In this document: positions 1 to 8,901 of the stretch, piece after piece
Layout: each line of letters opens with the position of its first letter
Numbering within the stretch: position 1 is the stretch's first letter
Program-made: the position numbers and the translations under genes
Assembly (NCBI GenBank): GCA_036265915.1
Contig: DATAOC010000070.1
Location: 1 to 64,000 of the forward strand
DNA from: AR12 sp036265915
GTDB taxonomy: Bacteria > Methylomirabilota > Methylomirabilia > Rokubacteriales > CSP1-6
Direction: 5' to 3'
Length of the DNA stretch: 64,000 bases
The notes under the pieces: generated by a model
Told to the model about the DNA's origin: nothing
Database searches by the model: none
What the model saw: only the letters and a program-made list of their open reading frames with translations

Positions 1-93
1 CGGACGCTCGACCACCTCGCCGGCCGCAATCTTGTTGACGAGCGCGTCCGGCAGCCGCCGGATCCGGCTCACCGGCGCGTCTGTTGCTGCCAT
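1..93 (-). CDS. mutL: DNA mismatch repair protein MutL (5' end only, cut by window edge)
   Basis: Only the first 31 codons are present. They begin at ATG (93-91) and read MAATDAPVSRIRRLPDALVN followed by KIAAGEVVERP. The IRRLP..LVNKIAAGEVVERP segment is the start of the GHKL ATPase domain of MutL and includes the conserved N-K-I-A-A-G-E-V-V motif, whose Glu is the general base for ATP hydrolysis in this family. The start lies inside the 3' end of mutS (25-bp overlap), so translation is probably coupled. MutL links MutS mismatch recognition to strand removal. The rest of the gene lies beyond the window. Confidence 0.93.
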   Translation of the reverse strand, partial: MAATDAPVSRIRRLPDALVNKIAAGEVVERP

Positions 94-2645
94 TTGACGA
101 GGAGGTTCAGGGCCTCGATGGGCGTGAGGTGCGCGAGGTCGAGCGCGGCCAGCTCGGCGGCGAACGGATCGACCGCGACGGCCGGCGCGAACAGTCCGAG
201 CTGCTGCGCGTCGCTCACGTCGGCGGTGGCCTGGCCCTGCTCTTCGAAGCGGGCGAGCAGCGCCTTGGCGCGCGCGATCACGGGCAGCGGCAGTCCCGCC
301 AGCCGCGCGACCTGGATGCCGTAGGAGCGGTCGGTGCCGCCCGGCCGCACCTTGTGCAGGAACACGATCTCGTCGTTCCATTCCCGCACCGCGACGTGGA
401 AGTTCCGCACGGCGCCCAGGCGGCCGGCGAGCTGCGTGAGCTCGTGGAAGTGCGTCGCGAACAGGACCTTGGCGCCCGGGGCCCGCTCGTGCAGGTGCTC
501 GATCACCGCCCACGCGATGGCGAGGCCATCGAAGGTCGACGTTCCCCGGCCCACCTCGTCGAGAAGGATGAGGCTGCGCGGCGTCACGTTGTTCAGGATG
601 CTGGCCGTCTCCACCATCTCCACCAGGAACGTGGACTGGCCGCGCGCGAGGTTGTCCTGAGCGCCGACGCGGGTGAACAGTCGGTCCACGACGCCGATGC
701 GCGCCGAGCGCGCGGGGACGCAGGCGCCCATCTGGGCCAGGATCACGAGATGGCCGGCCTGCCGGAGATAGACCGACTTGCCGGCCATGTTGGGTCCGGT
801 CAGGATGACGATGCGCGCCTCGGCGTCGAGTGTCAGGTCGTTGGGCGTCACCGGCGCCGCGCCGCGAGCCTCCAGCACAGGATGTCGGCCCTCCACGATC
901 TCGACGGTGTCGCCCGCATCCACGACGGGGCGCACGTGACCGCGCAGGTGCGCGATCTCCGCGAGCGCGCTCAGCACGTCGAGCAGCGCCAGCGCGCGCG
1001 CCGTGTCGAGCAGCGGCCGCGCCTGCGCCGCCACGCGCGCGCGAACCTCCTCGAAGAGCTCCTGCTCCAGACGCCGGCGGCGCTCGTCGGCGCCGAGCGC
1101 CTTGCTCTCGTACTCCTTGAGCTCGGGCGTGACGTAGCGCTCGGCGCCCGTCAGCGTCTGGCGCCGCACGTAGTCGGCGGGCACGCGGGCCGCCTGCGCG
1201 TGGCTCACCTCGATGCCGTAGCCGAACACGCGGTTGAAGCGGACGCGCAGCGTGCCGATGCCGGTGCGGGCGCGCTCGCGCTCCTCCAGTCCGGCGATCC
1301 AGCGCCGCGCCTCCGTCGCGTCGCGCACGAGCGAGGCGAGCGCGTCGCTCCAGGTCTCCCGGATGACGCCGCCATCGGCCAGCGTGGCCGGCGGCTCGTC
1401 GACGAGCGCGGCCTGCAGCATCTCGCGCAGCTCGGACAGATCGGCGAGCGCCGCGCGGGCGCCCGCCAGCAGCGGCGCCTCGGCGCCGGCCGCCGCCGCG
1501 CGGATCGCCTCGAGCGGCGCCAGGCACGCGCGCAGGCCGACGAGGTCGCGCGCGTGAGCGACGCCGAGCGTGGCCCGGCTGGCGAGACGCTCGAGGTCGC
1601 CAAGCGTGCGGAGCAACCCACGCAGGCGCGCGCGCATCTCCGGCGCGTCGACGAGCGCCCCGACGGCGTCCTGACGCTCGGCGATGCGCGCGGGATCGAG
1701 GAGCGGCTGCAGCAGCCACTGGCGGAGCAGGCGCGCGCCCATGGCCGTCTGCGTCGCGTTGAGGCTGCCGAAGAGGCTGTGGCGGGCGCTGCCGTCGCTG
1801 GCCTCGAGCAGCTCGAGCGTGGCCACGGCCGTCTCGTCGAGCGTCATGCAGTCCGCCGCGGTGAGCCGGGTGAGGCGCGCGAGGTGGCCGAGTCGGTCGC
1901 CCTGCGTGCCACGCAGGTAGGCGAGCGCGGCGGCCGCGGCCTGCAGGCCGGCCGTGAGATCGCCGACGCCGAAGGCGTCGAGTGTGCTGACACCGAAGTG
2001 CGCGCAGAGATCGGCGGACGCCCGTCGTCCGCCGAATATCGACGGCTCACCGAACGTCAATGCCGCGCCGGTGGCCTGCAGCCGCGTGAGCAGCGCCCCG
2101 CCACCGCGAAGGGTCTCGGGCACCAGGATCTCGCTGGGTCGGCGCAGGAGCGCGGCCGGCAGCACGCCGCCGTCGACGTCGGCGTCCTCGCCGACCGCGA
2201 ACTCCCCGGTCGACACGTCGAGCAGGGCGACGCCGACGGCCGTACCCGCGGGGGCCAGGACCAGGAGATAGTTGTTGGCGCCGCCCGCGAGGTACGCGGT
2301 GTCGGTGAGCGTGCCGGGCGTGATCACGCGGACGACGTCCCGGCGCAGGAGCTTCTTGCCCTTCCCCGGCGCCTCGAGCTGCTCGCACATCGCGATCTTC
2401 TGCCCCGCCTGCACGAGCCGCGCGATGTAGCCCTCGGCGGCGTGGTGCGGGATGCCGGCCATCGGCACCGCCTGGCGCGCCGTGAGCGTGATGGACAGCA
2501 GGCGCGCGCCGAGCTCCGCGTCCTCGGCGAACAGCTCGTAGAAGTCGCCGAGGCGGAACAGCAGCAGATGGTCCGGGAAGCGACGCTTGAGCTCCCGGTA
2601 CTGCTGCATCATCGGCGTCGCGGAGGCGGCGCCGCCGTCAGTCAC
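69..2645 (-). CDS. mutS: DNA mismatch repair protein MutS
   Basis: Full-length 858-aa MutS, the ATPase that recognises base mismatches and small loops. The mismatch-wedge motif is at F35-Y36-E37 (GDFYELF). The ABC-type ATPase has Walker A GPNMAGKS at about 617-624 and Walker B LILLDEVGRGTS with D-E at about 696-697, followed by the ATHFHEL switch. The C-terminal tail ends with an LxxLxxW-type segment. The start is GTG at 2645, overlapping the 3' end of the HIT gene by 8 bp, and mutL starts before mutS ends. The HIT-mutS-mutL series therefore looks co-transcribed. Confidence 0.97.
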   Translation of the reverse strand: MTDGGAASATPMMQQYRELKRRFPDHLLLFRLGDFYELFAEDAELGARLLSITLTARQAVPMAGIPHHAAEGYIARLVQAGQKIAMCEQLEAPGKGKKLLRRDVVRVITPGTLTDTAYLAGGANNYLLVLAPAGTAVGVALLDVSTGEFAVGEDADVDGGVLPAALLRRPSEILVPETLRGGGALLTRLQATGAALTFGEPSIFGGRRASADLCAHFGVSTLDAFGVGDLTAGLQAAAAALAYLRGTQGDRLGHLARLTRLTAADCMTLDETAVATLELLEASDGSARHSLFGSLNATQTAMGARLLRQWLLQPLLDPARIAERQDAVGALVDAPEMRARLRGLLRTLGDLERLASRATLGVAHARDLVGLRACLAPLEAIRAAAAGAEAPLLAGARAALADLSELREMLQAALVDEPPATLADGGVIRETWSDALASLVRDATEARRWIAGLEERERARTGIGTLRVRFNRVFGYGIEVSHAQAARVPADYVRRQTLTGAERYVTPELKEYESKALGADERRRRLEQELFEEVRARVAAQARPLLDTARALALLDVLSALAEIAHLRGHVRPVVDAGDTVEIVEGRHPVLEARGAAPVTPNDLTLDAEARIVILTGPNMAGKSVYLRQAGHLVILAQMGACVPARSARIGVVDRLFTRVGAQDNLARGQSTFLVEMVETASILNNVTPRSLILLDEVGRGTSTFDGLAIAWAVIEHLHERAPGAKVLFATHFHELTQLAGRLGAVRNFHVAVREWNDEIVFLHKVRPGGTDRSYGIQVARLAGLPLPVIARAKALLARFEEQGQATADVSDAQQLGLFAPAVAVDPFAAELAALDLAHLTPIEALNLLVKWQQQTRR

Positions 2646-3093
2646 CCACGCGTCCCCGCAGCCGCTCCCACGTGGTCTCCAGCGCTTCCGGCAGCACGCG
2701 CACGTCGCCGAGCACGCTGACGAAGTTGTGGTCGCCGCCCCAGCGTGGCACGACGTGCACGTGCAGGTGATCTGCGATGCCGGCGCCCGCCACCTGCCCC
2801 ACGTTCAGCCCGATGTTGAAGCCCTCCGCGCGATACTCCGCGGTCAGCGCGGCGACGCCGCGCTGCGCGAGTCGCATCGCATCCGCCAGCTCGTCGGCGC
2901 CGGCCTCGACGAAGTCGCCGACGTGGCGGTTCAGCACCGCCATCAGATGCCCCGGCGCGTACGGGTAAGCGTTCAGGATGAGAAACGCGCGACTGCCGCG
3001 CGAGAGGACCAGCGAGGCGCGGTCGTCGTCGCCGTCGCGGGCGAGGCAGAACACGCATCCGGAGACCGGCCGGGACCCTGCGATGTACGGCAT
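2638..3093 (-). CDS. HIT family protein (Ap4A phosphorylase/hydrolase-like)
   Basis: Histidine-triad nucleotide hydrolase/transferase of at least 151 aa. The HIT motif HLHVHVVPRW is near residue 108, and upstream CVFCLARDGD matches the paired cysteines of HIT proteins related to Ap4A phosphorylase. Members act on dinucleoside polyphosphates or AMP conjugates; the substrate here is unknown. The listed start is the first ATG, but the frame continues upstream as RLWAPWRMPYIAG, the usual N-terminus of this subfamily. The only start-like codon that retains part of it is CTG at 3111-3109. The 5' end is therefore uncertain. Confidence 0.85.
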   Translation of the reverse strand: MPYIAGSRPVSGCVFCLARDGDDDRASLVLSRGSRAFLILNAYPYAPGHLMAVLNRHVGDFVEAGADELADAMRLAQRGVAALTAEYRAEGFNIGLNVGQVAGAGIADHLHVHVVPRWGGDHNFVSVLGDVRVLPEALETTWERLRGRVGD

Positions 3094-3136
3094 GCGCCAC
3101 GGCGCCCACAGGCGCCTGCTGGCGCCGCCTTCGGCG

Positions 3137-3412
3137 TTACGCGTTGACGAGCTCGCGCAGCCGCTTGCCGACCTTGAAGAAGGGCACGCGCTTCTGGGGA
3201 ACGTCGACGGCCGAGCCCGTCTTGGGATTCCGGCCCTTTCGGGAGTTGCGGTGGCGGATGCGGAAGCTACCGAACCCTCGCAACTCGACCTTGTCGCCCT
3301 TGGCGAGGGCGTCGGTGATGTTGTCGAAGACGGTGTTGACGATCGTCTCGGTCTCTTTCTTGGTCAGATTCGAGAGCTTCGAGACTTCGTCGATGAGATC
3401 CGCTTTCGTCAT
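3137..3412 (-). CDS. ihfB: HU/IHF family DNA-bending protein (IHF-beta-like)
   Basis: A 91-aa histone-like protein that bends DNA as a dimer. MTKADLIDEVSKLSNLTKKE is the typical N-terminal helix pair. The arm region has ELRGFGSF and GRNPKTG, and VPFFKVGKRLRELVN is the C-terminal helix; RGFGSF and the basic RHRNSRKGRNP run favour IHF-beta over HU. The start at 3412 is preceded by AGGGGAG at 3421-3428; eleven more in-frame codons upstream (to 3445) would overrun the -10 box. The position after rpsA and sppA matches the cmk-rpsA-ihfB order of proteobacteria. IHF versus HU is not certain from sequence alone. Confidence 0.93.
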   Translation of the reverse strand: MTKADLIDEVSKLSNLTKKETETIVNTVFDNITDALAKGDKVELRGFGSFRIRHRNSRKGRNPKTGSAVDVPQKRVPFFKVGKRLRELVNA

Positions 3413-3435
3413 CGTCGTCGCTCCCCTTGCAGCCG

Positions 3436-3465
3436 AACCTAGCATGCTCTAAAAAAGAATGTCAA
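3436..3465 (-). promoter_or_regulatory. Sigma-70-type promoter for ihfB
   Basis: On the minus strand TTGACA (3465-3460, a perfect -35 match) and TAGGTT (3441-3436, a fair -10) are separated by 18 bp, including an unusual T-rich tract for this GC-rich sequence. The -10 lies 23 bp upstream of the ATG of the IHF/HU gene. The promoter probably also serves the HIT-mutS-mutL genes downstream. Confidence 0.65.
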
Positions 3466-3670
3466 CGGGAGTAAGGAGTTAGCGGCCATACCGGCCCCCG
3501 TCCCCGAGAGCGAGGAAAACCATAGCGGCCACGGTCACTTGCGCCGAGCGGTCGCGGAAGTCGGTGTAACGTCTCAAAGCTATTCCGATCGTGATATCGG
3601 CTGCTTACAGCGTCACATTTCAGACAACGCCTCAGCATCTGCGCGTAGCGAAGATCGCGCAGGATGGCGC
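3466..3670. other. Intergenic spacer between sppA and the ihfB promoter
   Basis: About 205 bp with no credible gene. A small inverted repeat CCGAT/ATCGG (3585-3589 and 3596-3600, 6-nt loop) lies 3' of sppA but has no T tract, so a terminator cannot be claimed. The 9-mer TGGCCGCTA (minus strand) occurs twice, near 3486 and 3528. I see nothing else. Confidence 0.5.
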
Positions 3671-4570
3671 TCAGTCCATCAGGTAGAGCGGCGTCTTGAA
3701 CACCGGGAGCCGGGGCGGAATCAGCGTCGCGGCCGGAATCGCCAGCCCCAGCTCGCTGCGGACCAGGTCGAAGATGGAGAACTTCCGACGGGGCCGCTCG
3801 ACGGGTGGCGGCGTCGGCAGGTGCGCCAGCTTCGCCGCCGCGTTGATCGCGTCCTCGAGTCCCCCCAGGCTGTCGATCATGTGAAGTTTGAGCGCCTGCG
3901 TTCCCGAAAAGACCCGACCGTCGGCGAACTGCACCACCGCGGCGCGGTCCAGCTTGCGCCCGGTGGCCACGGCGTCGATGAACTGACCGTGGACGTCGTC
4001 GAGGAGCCCCTGGATGACTCGCCGCTCGTCGGCGGTCATGGGCCGCGAGAAGTTGCCGATGTCCTTGAACTGGCCCGCCTTCACCACGACGTAGTCGACG
4101 CCGACCTTCTTGAAGAGCGCCTCCACGTTGGCCATCTGCATGATGACGCCGATGGACCCCGTGAGCGTGCCGGGGTTCGCGTAGATCTCGTCGGCCCCGA
4201 CGGCGACGTAATAGCCGCCCGAAGCGGCGATGGAGCCGAGCGAGGCGACCACCGGCTTGTGCGCCTCGCGCAGTCGCAGGAGCGCCTCGTACACCTCCTG
4301 CGTCGGGCCCACCACGCCACCGGGGCTGTTGATCCGGATGACGACCGCGCGCACGCTCGGGTTCTCGCGATGCTGCCGGAGCTCGCGGACCAGGTCGTCC
4401 GTCTCGGCGATCAGGCCCTCGAGCTCGACGACGGCGACGCGGGGACCGAACAGCGGGGCGCCGCCGCCGTCGGCGCTCCGGCTCATCGACGTGCCGAACA
4501 GCAGCAGCAGCGCCAGGACGCCGACGAAGACGAGCAGCGTCGACAGCACGACCGTCAGGCGGCGGCCCAC
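3671..4570 (-). CDS. sppA: Signal peptide peptidase SppA (S49 family)
   Basis: A 299-aa membrane-bound S49 protease, the short single-domain type, which degrades cleaved signal peptides in the membrane. One N-terminal transmembrane segment spans residues 5-26. The oxyanion/substrate region is VIRINSPGG (77-85). The nucleophile is S117 in GSIAASGGYY, and K169 in KAGQFKDIG is the general base. The 52-residue spacing equals that of the Ser/Lys dyad in Bacillus SppA. The start lies 3 bp after the rpsA stop, so it is in the rpsA transcript. Placement between rpsA and ihfB also fits other LPS-bearing lineages. Confidence 0.95.
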   Translation of the reverse strand: MGRRLTVVLSTLLVFVGVLALLLLFGTSMSRSADGGGAPLFGPRVAVVELEGLIAETDDLVRELRQHRENPSVRAVVIRINSPGGVVGPTQEVYEALLRLREAHKPVVASLGSIAASGGYYVAVGADEIYANPGTLTGSIGVIMQMANVEALFKKVGVDYVVVKAGQFKDIGNFSRPMTADERRVIQGLLDDVHGQFIDAVATGRKLDRAAVVQFADGRVFSGTQALKLHMIDSLGGLEDAINAAAKLAHLPTPPPVERPRRKFSIFDLVRSELGLAIPAATLIPPRLPVFKTPLYLMD

Positions 4571-4573
4571 CGG

Positions 4574-6289
4574 CTATTCCTCGTCGTCGTAGTCGTACTC
4601 GCGGCTCTTGCCGCGCTTGCCCTTCCGGCCACCCCCGCGACCGTCATCGACCTCCGGCGGGGGCGCCACGGCATGAGCCAGCTCCTTGAGGCTCAGCCCG
4701 ATCCGCCGCTCGTGTGGATCGACGCGGATCACGAGCAGCGTGAGCTCGTCGCCGACATTGACCATCTCGCCCGGGGTACCGATCGGGCGATGCGACATCT
4801 GCGAGATGTGCAGCAGGCCGTCCACGCCGGGCTCGAGCTCCACGAACGCGCCGAAGTCCGTGAGCCGCACGACCTTGCCGGTGACGCGTGAGCCCATCGG
4901 GTAACGCTGCGACACGGTCGTCCACGGATCGGGCTGGATCTGCTTGAGACCCAAGGAAATCCGCTTGTTCTCCCGGTCCAGGTTCAGGATCTGCGTCTCG
5001 ATGTCTTGTCCCTTCTTCAGCACCTCCGACGGGTGGCCGACGTTGCGGGTCCACGACATGTCGGAGATGTGCAGCAGGCCGTCGACGCCGGGCTCGAGCT
5101 CGATGAAGGCGCCGAAGTCGGTGAGGTTCCGGACCTTGCCCATCACCCGCGTTCCGGGCTTGTAGCGCTCCTCGATGGTCGCCCACGGGTCGGGCTCCAC
5201 CTGCTTCATGCCGAGCGAGATCCGCTTGGCCGCGCGGTTCACGTCGAGGACGATGACGTCCACCTCGTCGCCGACGTTCACCAGCTTCGAGGGGTGCCGC
5301 ACGCGACGCGTCCACGACATCTCCGAGACGTGCACGAGGCCCTCGACGCCGGGCTCCAGCTCCACGAAGGCGCCGTAGTTGGTGAGGCTCACCACGCGAC
5401 CGCGCGTCTTGGTCCCCGGCGCAAAGCGCGTCTCGACCGTCTCCCAGGGGTCGTTCGACTTCTGCTTGTAGCCGAGCGACACCCGGCCACTCTCCCGATC
5501 GAAGTGCAGAACGACCACCTCGACCTGATCACCGACCTGGAAGATCTCCGAAGGGTGGCCGACTCGACCCCAGGACATGTCGGTCACGTGCAACAGGCCG
5601 TCGATGCCGCCGAGGTCGATGAACGCTCCGTAGTCCGTGATGTTCTTCACGGTGCCGGTGAGCACCATCCCCTCGCTCAGCACCTCGAGGGTGTGCTTCT
5701 TCTTCTCCTCGCGCTCCTCTTCGAGGACGGAGCGGCGGGAGAGCACGACGTTGCCGCGGCGACGGTTGAGCTTGATCACCTTCGCCCGGATCGTCTGGCC
5801 GACCATGGAGCCGAGGTTCTTGACGGGGCGCAGGTCGACCTGCGATCCCGGCAGAAAGGCCTTCACCCCCACGTCCACCGCGAGGCCACCCTTGACGACT
5901 TCGACGACGCGTCCCTCGACCGGCTGCGCTTTTTCGTAGGCCTGCGTGATCGCGTCCCAGACCTTGATCTTGTCGGCCTTGTCCTTCGACAGGACGATCA
6001 GGCCCTCGGAGTCTTCCTTGGCCTCGAGGTAGACCTCGATCTCCTCGCCGACCTTCGGCAGCCCGCCGTGCCGGTGGAACTCCTCGATCGGGATCGCGCC
6101 CTCGCTCTTGTAGCCGACGTCGACGAGCACCTCGCTGGTGCCGACGTGCACCACGCGTCCCCGGACGACCTCGCCTTCCTCGAACTCGCTGGTCGTCGTC
6201 CCTTCCTTGAACCAGTCCTCCATGCGCTCCTCCGGTTCTGCGCCCTCCATGCGCGAACCGCCGAGGTGCCTCCGTTCATCCTTCGCCAT
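4574..6289 (-). CDS. rpsA: 30S ribosomal protein S1
   Basis: A 571-aa six-repeat S1 protein, which binds mRNA and helps the 30S subunit initiate on structured leaders. S1/OB-fold repeats lie at roughly 37-105, 123-190, 208-277, 294-362, 379-448 and 465-534. Repeats 3-6 carry the clear signature G-x-V-x-x-L-T-D/N-F/Y-G-A-F-V-E-L-E-P-G-V-x-G-L-L-H-I-S. The tail after 545 is charged (GRGGGRKGKRGKSREYDYDD). A strong Shine-Dalgarno, GGGGAGG (6307-6301), precedes the ATG. It lies 18 bp after the Cmk-PlsC gene, the classical cmk-rpsA pairing. Confidence 0.97.
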   Translation of the reverse strand: MAKDERRHLGGSRMEGAEPEERMEDWFKEGTTTSEFEEGEVVRGRVVHVGTSEVLVDVGYKSEGAIPIEEFHRHGGLPKVGEEIEVYLEAKEDSEGLIVLSKDKADKIKVWDAITQAYEKAQPVEGRVVEVVKGGLAVDVGVKAFLPGSQVDLRPVKNLGSMVGQTIRAKVIKLNRRRGNVVLSRRSVLEEEREEKKKHTLEVLSEGMVLTGTVKNITDYGAFIDLGGIDGLLHVTDMSWGRVGHPSEIFQVGDQVEVVVLHFDRESGRVSLGYKQKSNDPWETVETRFAPGTKTRGRVVSLTNYGAFVELEPGVEGLVHVSEMSWTRRVRHPSKLVNVGDEVDVIVLDVNRAAKRISLGMKQVEPDPWATIEERYKPGTRVMGKVRNLTDFGAFIELEPGVDGLLHISDMSWTRNVGHPSEVLKKGQDIETQILNLDRENKRISLGLKQIQPDPWTTVSQRYPMGSRVTGKVVRLTDFGAFVELEPGVDGLLHISQMSHRPIGTPGEMVNVGDELTLLVIRVDPHERRIGLSLKELAHAVAPPPEVDDGRGGGRKGKRGKSREYDYDDEE

Positions 6290-6307
6290 AACCGCCAGGT
6301 CCTCCCC

Positions 6308-7588
6308 TCAGTGATTTTGCAGCTGCGCGATGGCCGCCATGAGATCGCGGCTCACCGAGTCGTAATATTCCTTCTTGTCGCTGTCGATCGGCCGCTCGAA
6401 GCGGAGCGGGGCGCCGAAAGTCACCCTCACCTTAGCAGGCCTCGGAAGTTGCCGCCCACGCGGCCACGCGCGTCCCGTCCCGCGCACGAACACGGGCACG
6501 ACGGGTGCGCCGCTCAGCACGGCCAGCAGGGCCGCGCCCGGCTTCGGCTCGCGGAGGCGGCCCTCGTCGCCGCGCGTGCCCTCGGGAAAGACGAGCAGCG
6601 CGCCGCCCTGCTCGAGCACGCGGAGCGCGACCCGCAGCGCGGCGGCGTCCGCGCCCTCGCGCCGGACCGGCCGCGCGTTCAACGCGCGAATCAGGCGGCC
6701 GAAGCCGGGCACCGCGAACAGCTCCGCCTTCGCGAGGAACGTGAGCTGGCGCGGGCACGCGCCGCCGACGATGGGCGGGTCCAGCACGCTCGAGTGATTC
6801 GCGACGAGCAGCACCGGCCCCCGGGCCGGCACGTGCTCGATGCCGCGCGCCTCGAGCCGGAACAGCGCGCGCATCAGCCCGACGGCGATGACGCGCATGG
6901 CGGCGTAGAACCGACTGCGCGGCGGCGCAACGTGCCGGCGGATCGTCGCCAGCATCCGGTCCACCACCTGTTCGATGCTCAGATCGCTCGTATCGATTTC
7001 GACCGCGTCGAGCGCCTTCAGCAGCGGTGCCAGCGCACGGGTCGTGTCCTGCCGGTCGCGATCCTTGATCTCCTCGCGAACGGCGTCGAGGTCGCTCGCG
7101 ATGCCCTGCGCGGCGAGCTCGGCGTGCCGCCGCCGCGCGCGGCTCTCCAGCGAGGCGGTCACGAAGAACTTCACGTCGGCGCGCGGGCACACCACGGTGC
7201 CCGTGTCGCGGCCTTCCAGCACGACACCGCCCGGCTCGGCGGCGCGCCGCTGGAGGGGCGTGACCTTGTCGCGAACCTCGCGGCGCATCGACAGCGTCGA
7301 GGTGAGCTCGGCCACGGCCTGGCTGCGGATCTCGCGCGTGACGTCCTCGCCATTCAGGAGCACCTTGCCGTCGACGACGGTGACTTCCACCGGAGCCAGG
7401 TGACGGACGAGGTCGGCCGGCTCGTCGACGGAAACGCCGGCGCGCAACACGCTCAGCGCAAGGGCGCGGTACATCGCGCCCGTCGGAATGAGCTCGTAGC
7501 CGAGCTGCCGGGCCAGCAGCCGCGCGACGGTCGTCTTGCCGGCGCCGGCGGGGCCGTCGATCGTGATGACGAGGCCGCGCGGCCCCAT
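6308..7588 (-). CDS. cmk: Cytidylate kinase fused to 1-acylglycerol-3-phosphate O-acyltransferase
   Basis: A two-domain protein of 426 aa. Residues 1-220 form CMP/dCMP kinase: P-loop GPAGAGKTT (12-20), GAMYRA (37-42), EGRDTGTVV (125-133), and RDRQD in the lid (177-181). Residues 225-426 form a PlsC-type acyltransferase: NHSSVLD with H265 and D270 of the HX4D motif, and FPEGTR (334-339). The first domain makes CDP/dCDP for nucleic acids and phospholipids, while the second would acylate lysophosphatidate at the inner membrane. There is no stop or frame change between the domains. The start shares one base with the aroA stop (TGATG). Confidence 0.94.
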   Translation of the reverse strand: MGPRGLVITIDGPAGAGKTTVARLLARQLGYELIPTGAMYRALALSVLRAGVSVDEPADLVRHLAPVEVTVVDGKVLLNGEDVTREIRSQAVAELTSTLSMRREVRDKVTPLQRRAAEPGGVVLEGRDTGTVVCPRADVKFFVTASLESRARRRHAELAAQGIASDLDAVREEIKDRDRQDTTRALAPLLKALDAVEIDTSDLSIEQVVDRMLATIRRHVAPPRSRFYAAMRVIAVGLMRALFRLEARGIEHVPARGPVLLVANHSSVLDPPIVGGACPRQLTFLAKAELFAVPGFGRLIRALNARPVRREGADAAALRVALRVLEQGGALLVFPEGTRGDEGRLREPKPGAALLAVLSGAPVVPVFVRGTGRAWPRGRQLPRPAKVRVTFGAPLRFERPIDSDKKEYYDSVSRDLMAAIAQLQNH

Positions 7589-8901
7589 CAGCGCTCCACC
7601 GAGATGGCCGGGCCGTCGGCCAGCGCGTTGACGAGATCCACGAACGTGGGGAACGACGTCTGCACGCAGGCGACGTCGTCGATCACGGTCTCGCCGTCCG
7701 CGACGAGTCCGGCCACCGCCAGCGCCATGGCCATGCGGTGATCGCCGCCGCTCGCGACCTGCGCACCGCGGAAGCGCTGGCCGCCCGGAATCCGCATGCC
7801 GTCCGGCCGCTCCTCGACGCTCACGCCGAGCTTGCCGAGCTCGCGGGCGATGGCCGCGATCCGGTCCGACTCCTTCACGCGCAGCTCGGCGGCATCGGCG
7901 ATCTCCGTCACGCCGCGCGCGCGTGCCGCGAGGACCGCCAGCGCGGGAATCTCGTCGATGAGCCGCGGAATGAGCGCGCCTCGCACGGCGGCCGCGGCCG
8001 GCTCCGCCGTGCCGACCGACAGCGCGGCGATCCGCTCGCCCTCGCCGCCGTCCGGCGCGGCGGTGGCCGTGACGGCGACGCCCATCGCCTCCAGCACGTC
8101 CAGCAGCCCGGTCCGTGTGGGGTTCACCCCCACGTCCTCGACGGTGAGGCGCGCGTCCTCGACCAGCGCACCGGCCACGAGCAGGAAGGCCGCCGACGAG
8201 ATGTCGCCGGGTACCCGCACACCGGTCGCCTGCAGCGGCCCCGGGTGCAGCGTCACGGTGCGTGGGCCACGCTCGAGCTGCGCGCCGAAGGCCCGCAGCA
8301 TCACCTCGGAGTGATCGCGCGAGGGCGCCGGCTCGGTCACCGTGACCGGACCGTCCGCGCGCAGGCCGGCCAGCAGGACGGCCGACTTGATCTGGGCCGA
8401 GGCCACCGGCGTCTCGTACGCGATTGCGCGCGGGTGCGCGGCCCCGCGCACGGCGAGCGGCAGCCGGCTGCCGTCGGCGCGCCCGACGATCGTGGCGCCC
8501 ATCCGCGCGAGCGGCTCGACGACGCGCTTCATCGGTCGTCGGCGCAGGGACTCGTCACCGGTGAGCAGCGTGCAGAACGGCTGCCCGGCCAGCACGCCGA
8601 CGAGCAGACGCGCCGTCGTGCCGGAATTGCCGCAGTCGACGACGTCACCGGGCTCCACGAGCCCGTCGAGGCCGGCGCCGGCGACGCGATAGTGGCCGGG
8701 GCCCTTCTTGGTCACCTCGGCGCCCATCATCTGGATGGCCGTGAGCGTGCGGAGGCAGTCCTCCGCCTCGAGATAGCCGTGGATCTCGGTGACGCCGTGC
8801 GCGAGTGCGCCGAGCAGAGCCGCGCGATGCGAGATCGACTTGTCGCCGGGTACCTGCACGGTGCCGCGCAGCCGTCGCACCGGCCGGACGCGGAACTTCA
8901 C
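7588..8901 (-). CDS. aroA: 3-phosphoshikimate 1-carboxyvinyltransferase (EPSP synthase)
   Basis: A 437-aa shikimate-pathway enzyme joining shikimate-3-phosphate and phosphoenolpyruvate to give EPSP. VPGDKSISHRAALLGALAHG begins at residue 17 (K21, S22 and R26 bind substrate). DCGNSGTTARLL, the PEP-binding LTGDESLRRRPM and LRVKESDRI are all present. The start is GTG at 8901, because this codon overlaps the tyrA stop as GTGA and gives the family N-terminus KFRVRPVRRLRGTVQVPG. The enzyme sits in the aromatic block pheA-hisC-tyrA-aroA and supplies chorismate for the upstream gene products. Confidence 0.97.
   Translation of the reverse strand: MKFRVRPVRRLRGTVQVPGDKSISHRAALLGALAHGVTEIHGYLEAEDCLRTLTAIQMMGAEVTKKGPGHYRVAGAGLDGLVEPGDVVDCGNSGTTARLLVGVLAGQPFCTLLTGDESLRRRPMKRVVEPLARMGATIVGRADGSRLPLAVRGAAHPRAIAYETPVASAQIKSAVLLAGLRADGPVTVTEPAPSRDHSEVMLRAFGAQLERGPRTVTLHPGPLQATGVRVPGDISSAAFLLVAGALVEDARLTVEDVGVNPTRTGLLDVLEAMGVAVTATAAPDGGEGERIAALSVGTAEPAAAAVRGALIPRLIDEIPALAVLAARARGVTEIADAAELRVKESDRIAAIARELGKLGVSVEERPDGMRIPGGQRFRGAQVASGGDHRMAMALAVAGLVADGETVIDDVACVQTSFPTFVDLVNALADGPAISVER

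Noticed and set aside
84..2720. Very long plus-strand open frame opposite mutS (878 codons), and similar long ones opposite rpsA, clpC, smc, secA and recN
   Set aside because: They are mirror frames of well-conserved minus-strand genes. The translations are rich in Arg, His, Ala and Gly without domains, as expected for antisense of GC-rich coding DNA.
3585..3600. CCGAT/ATCGG inverted repeat after sppA as a terminator
   Set aside because: Only a 5-bp stem and no T tract.
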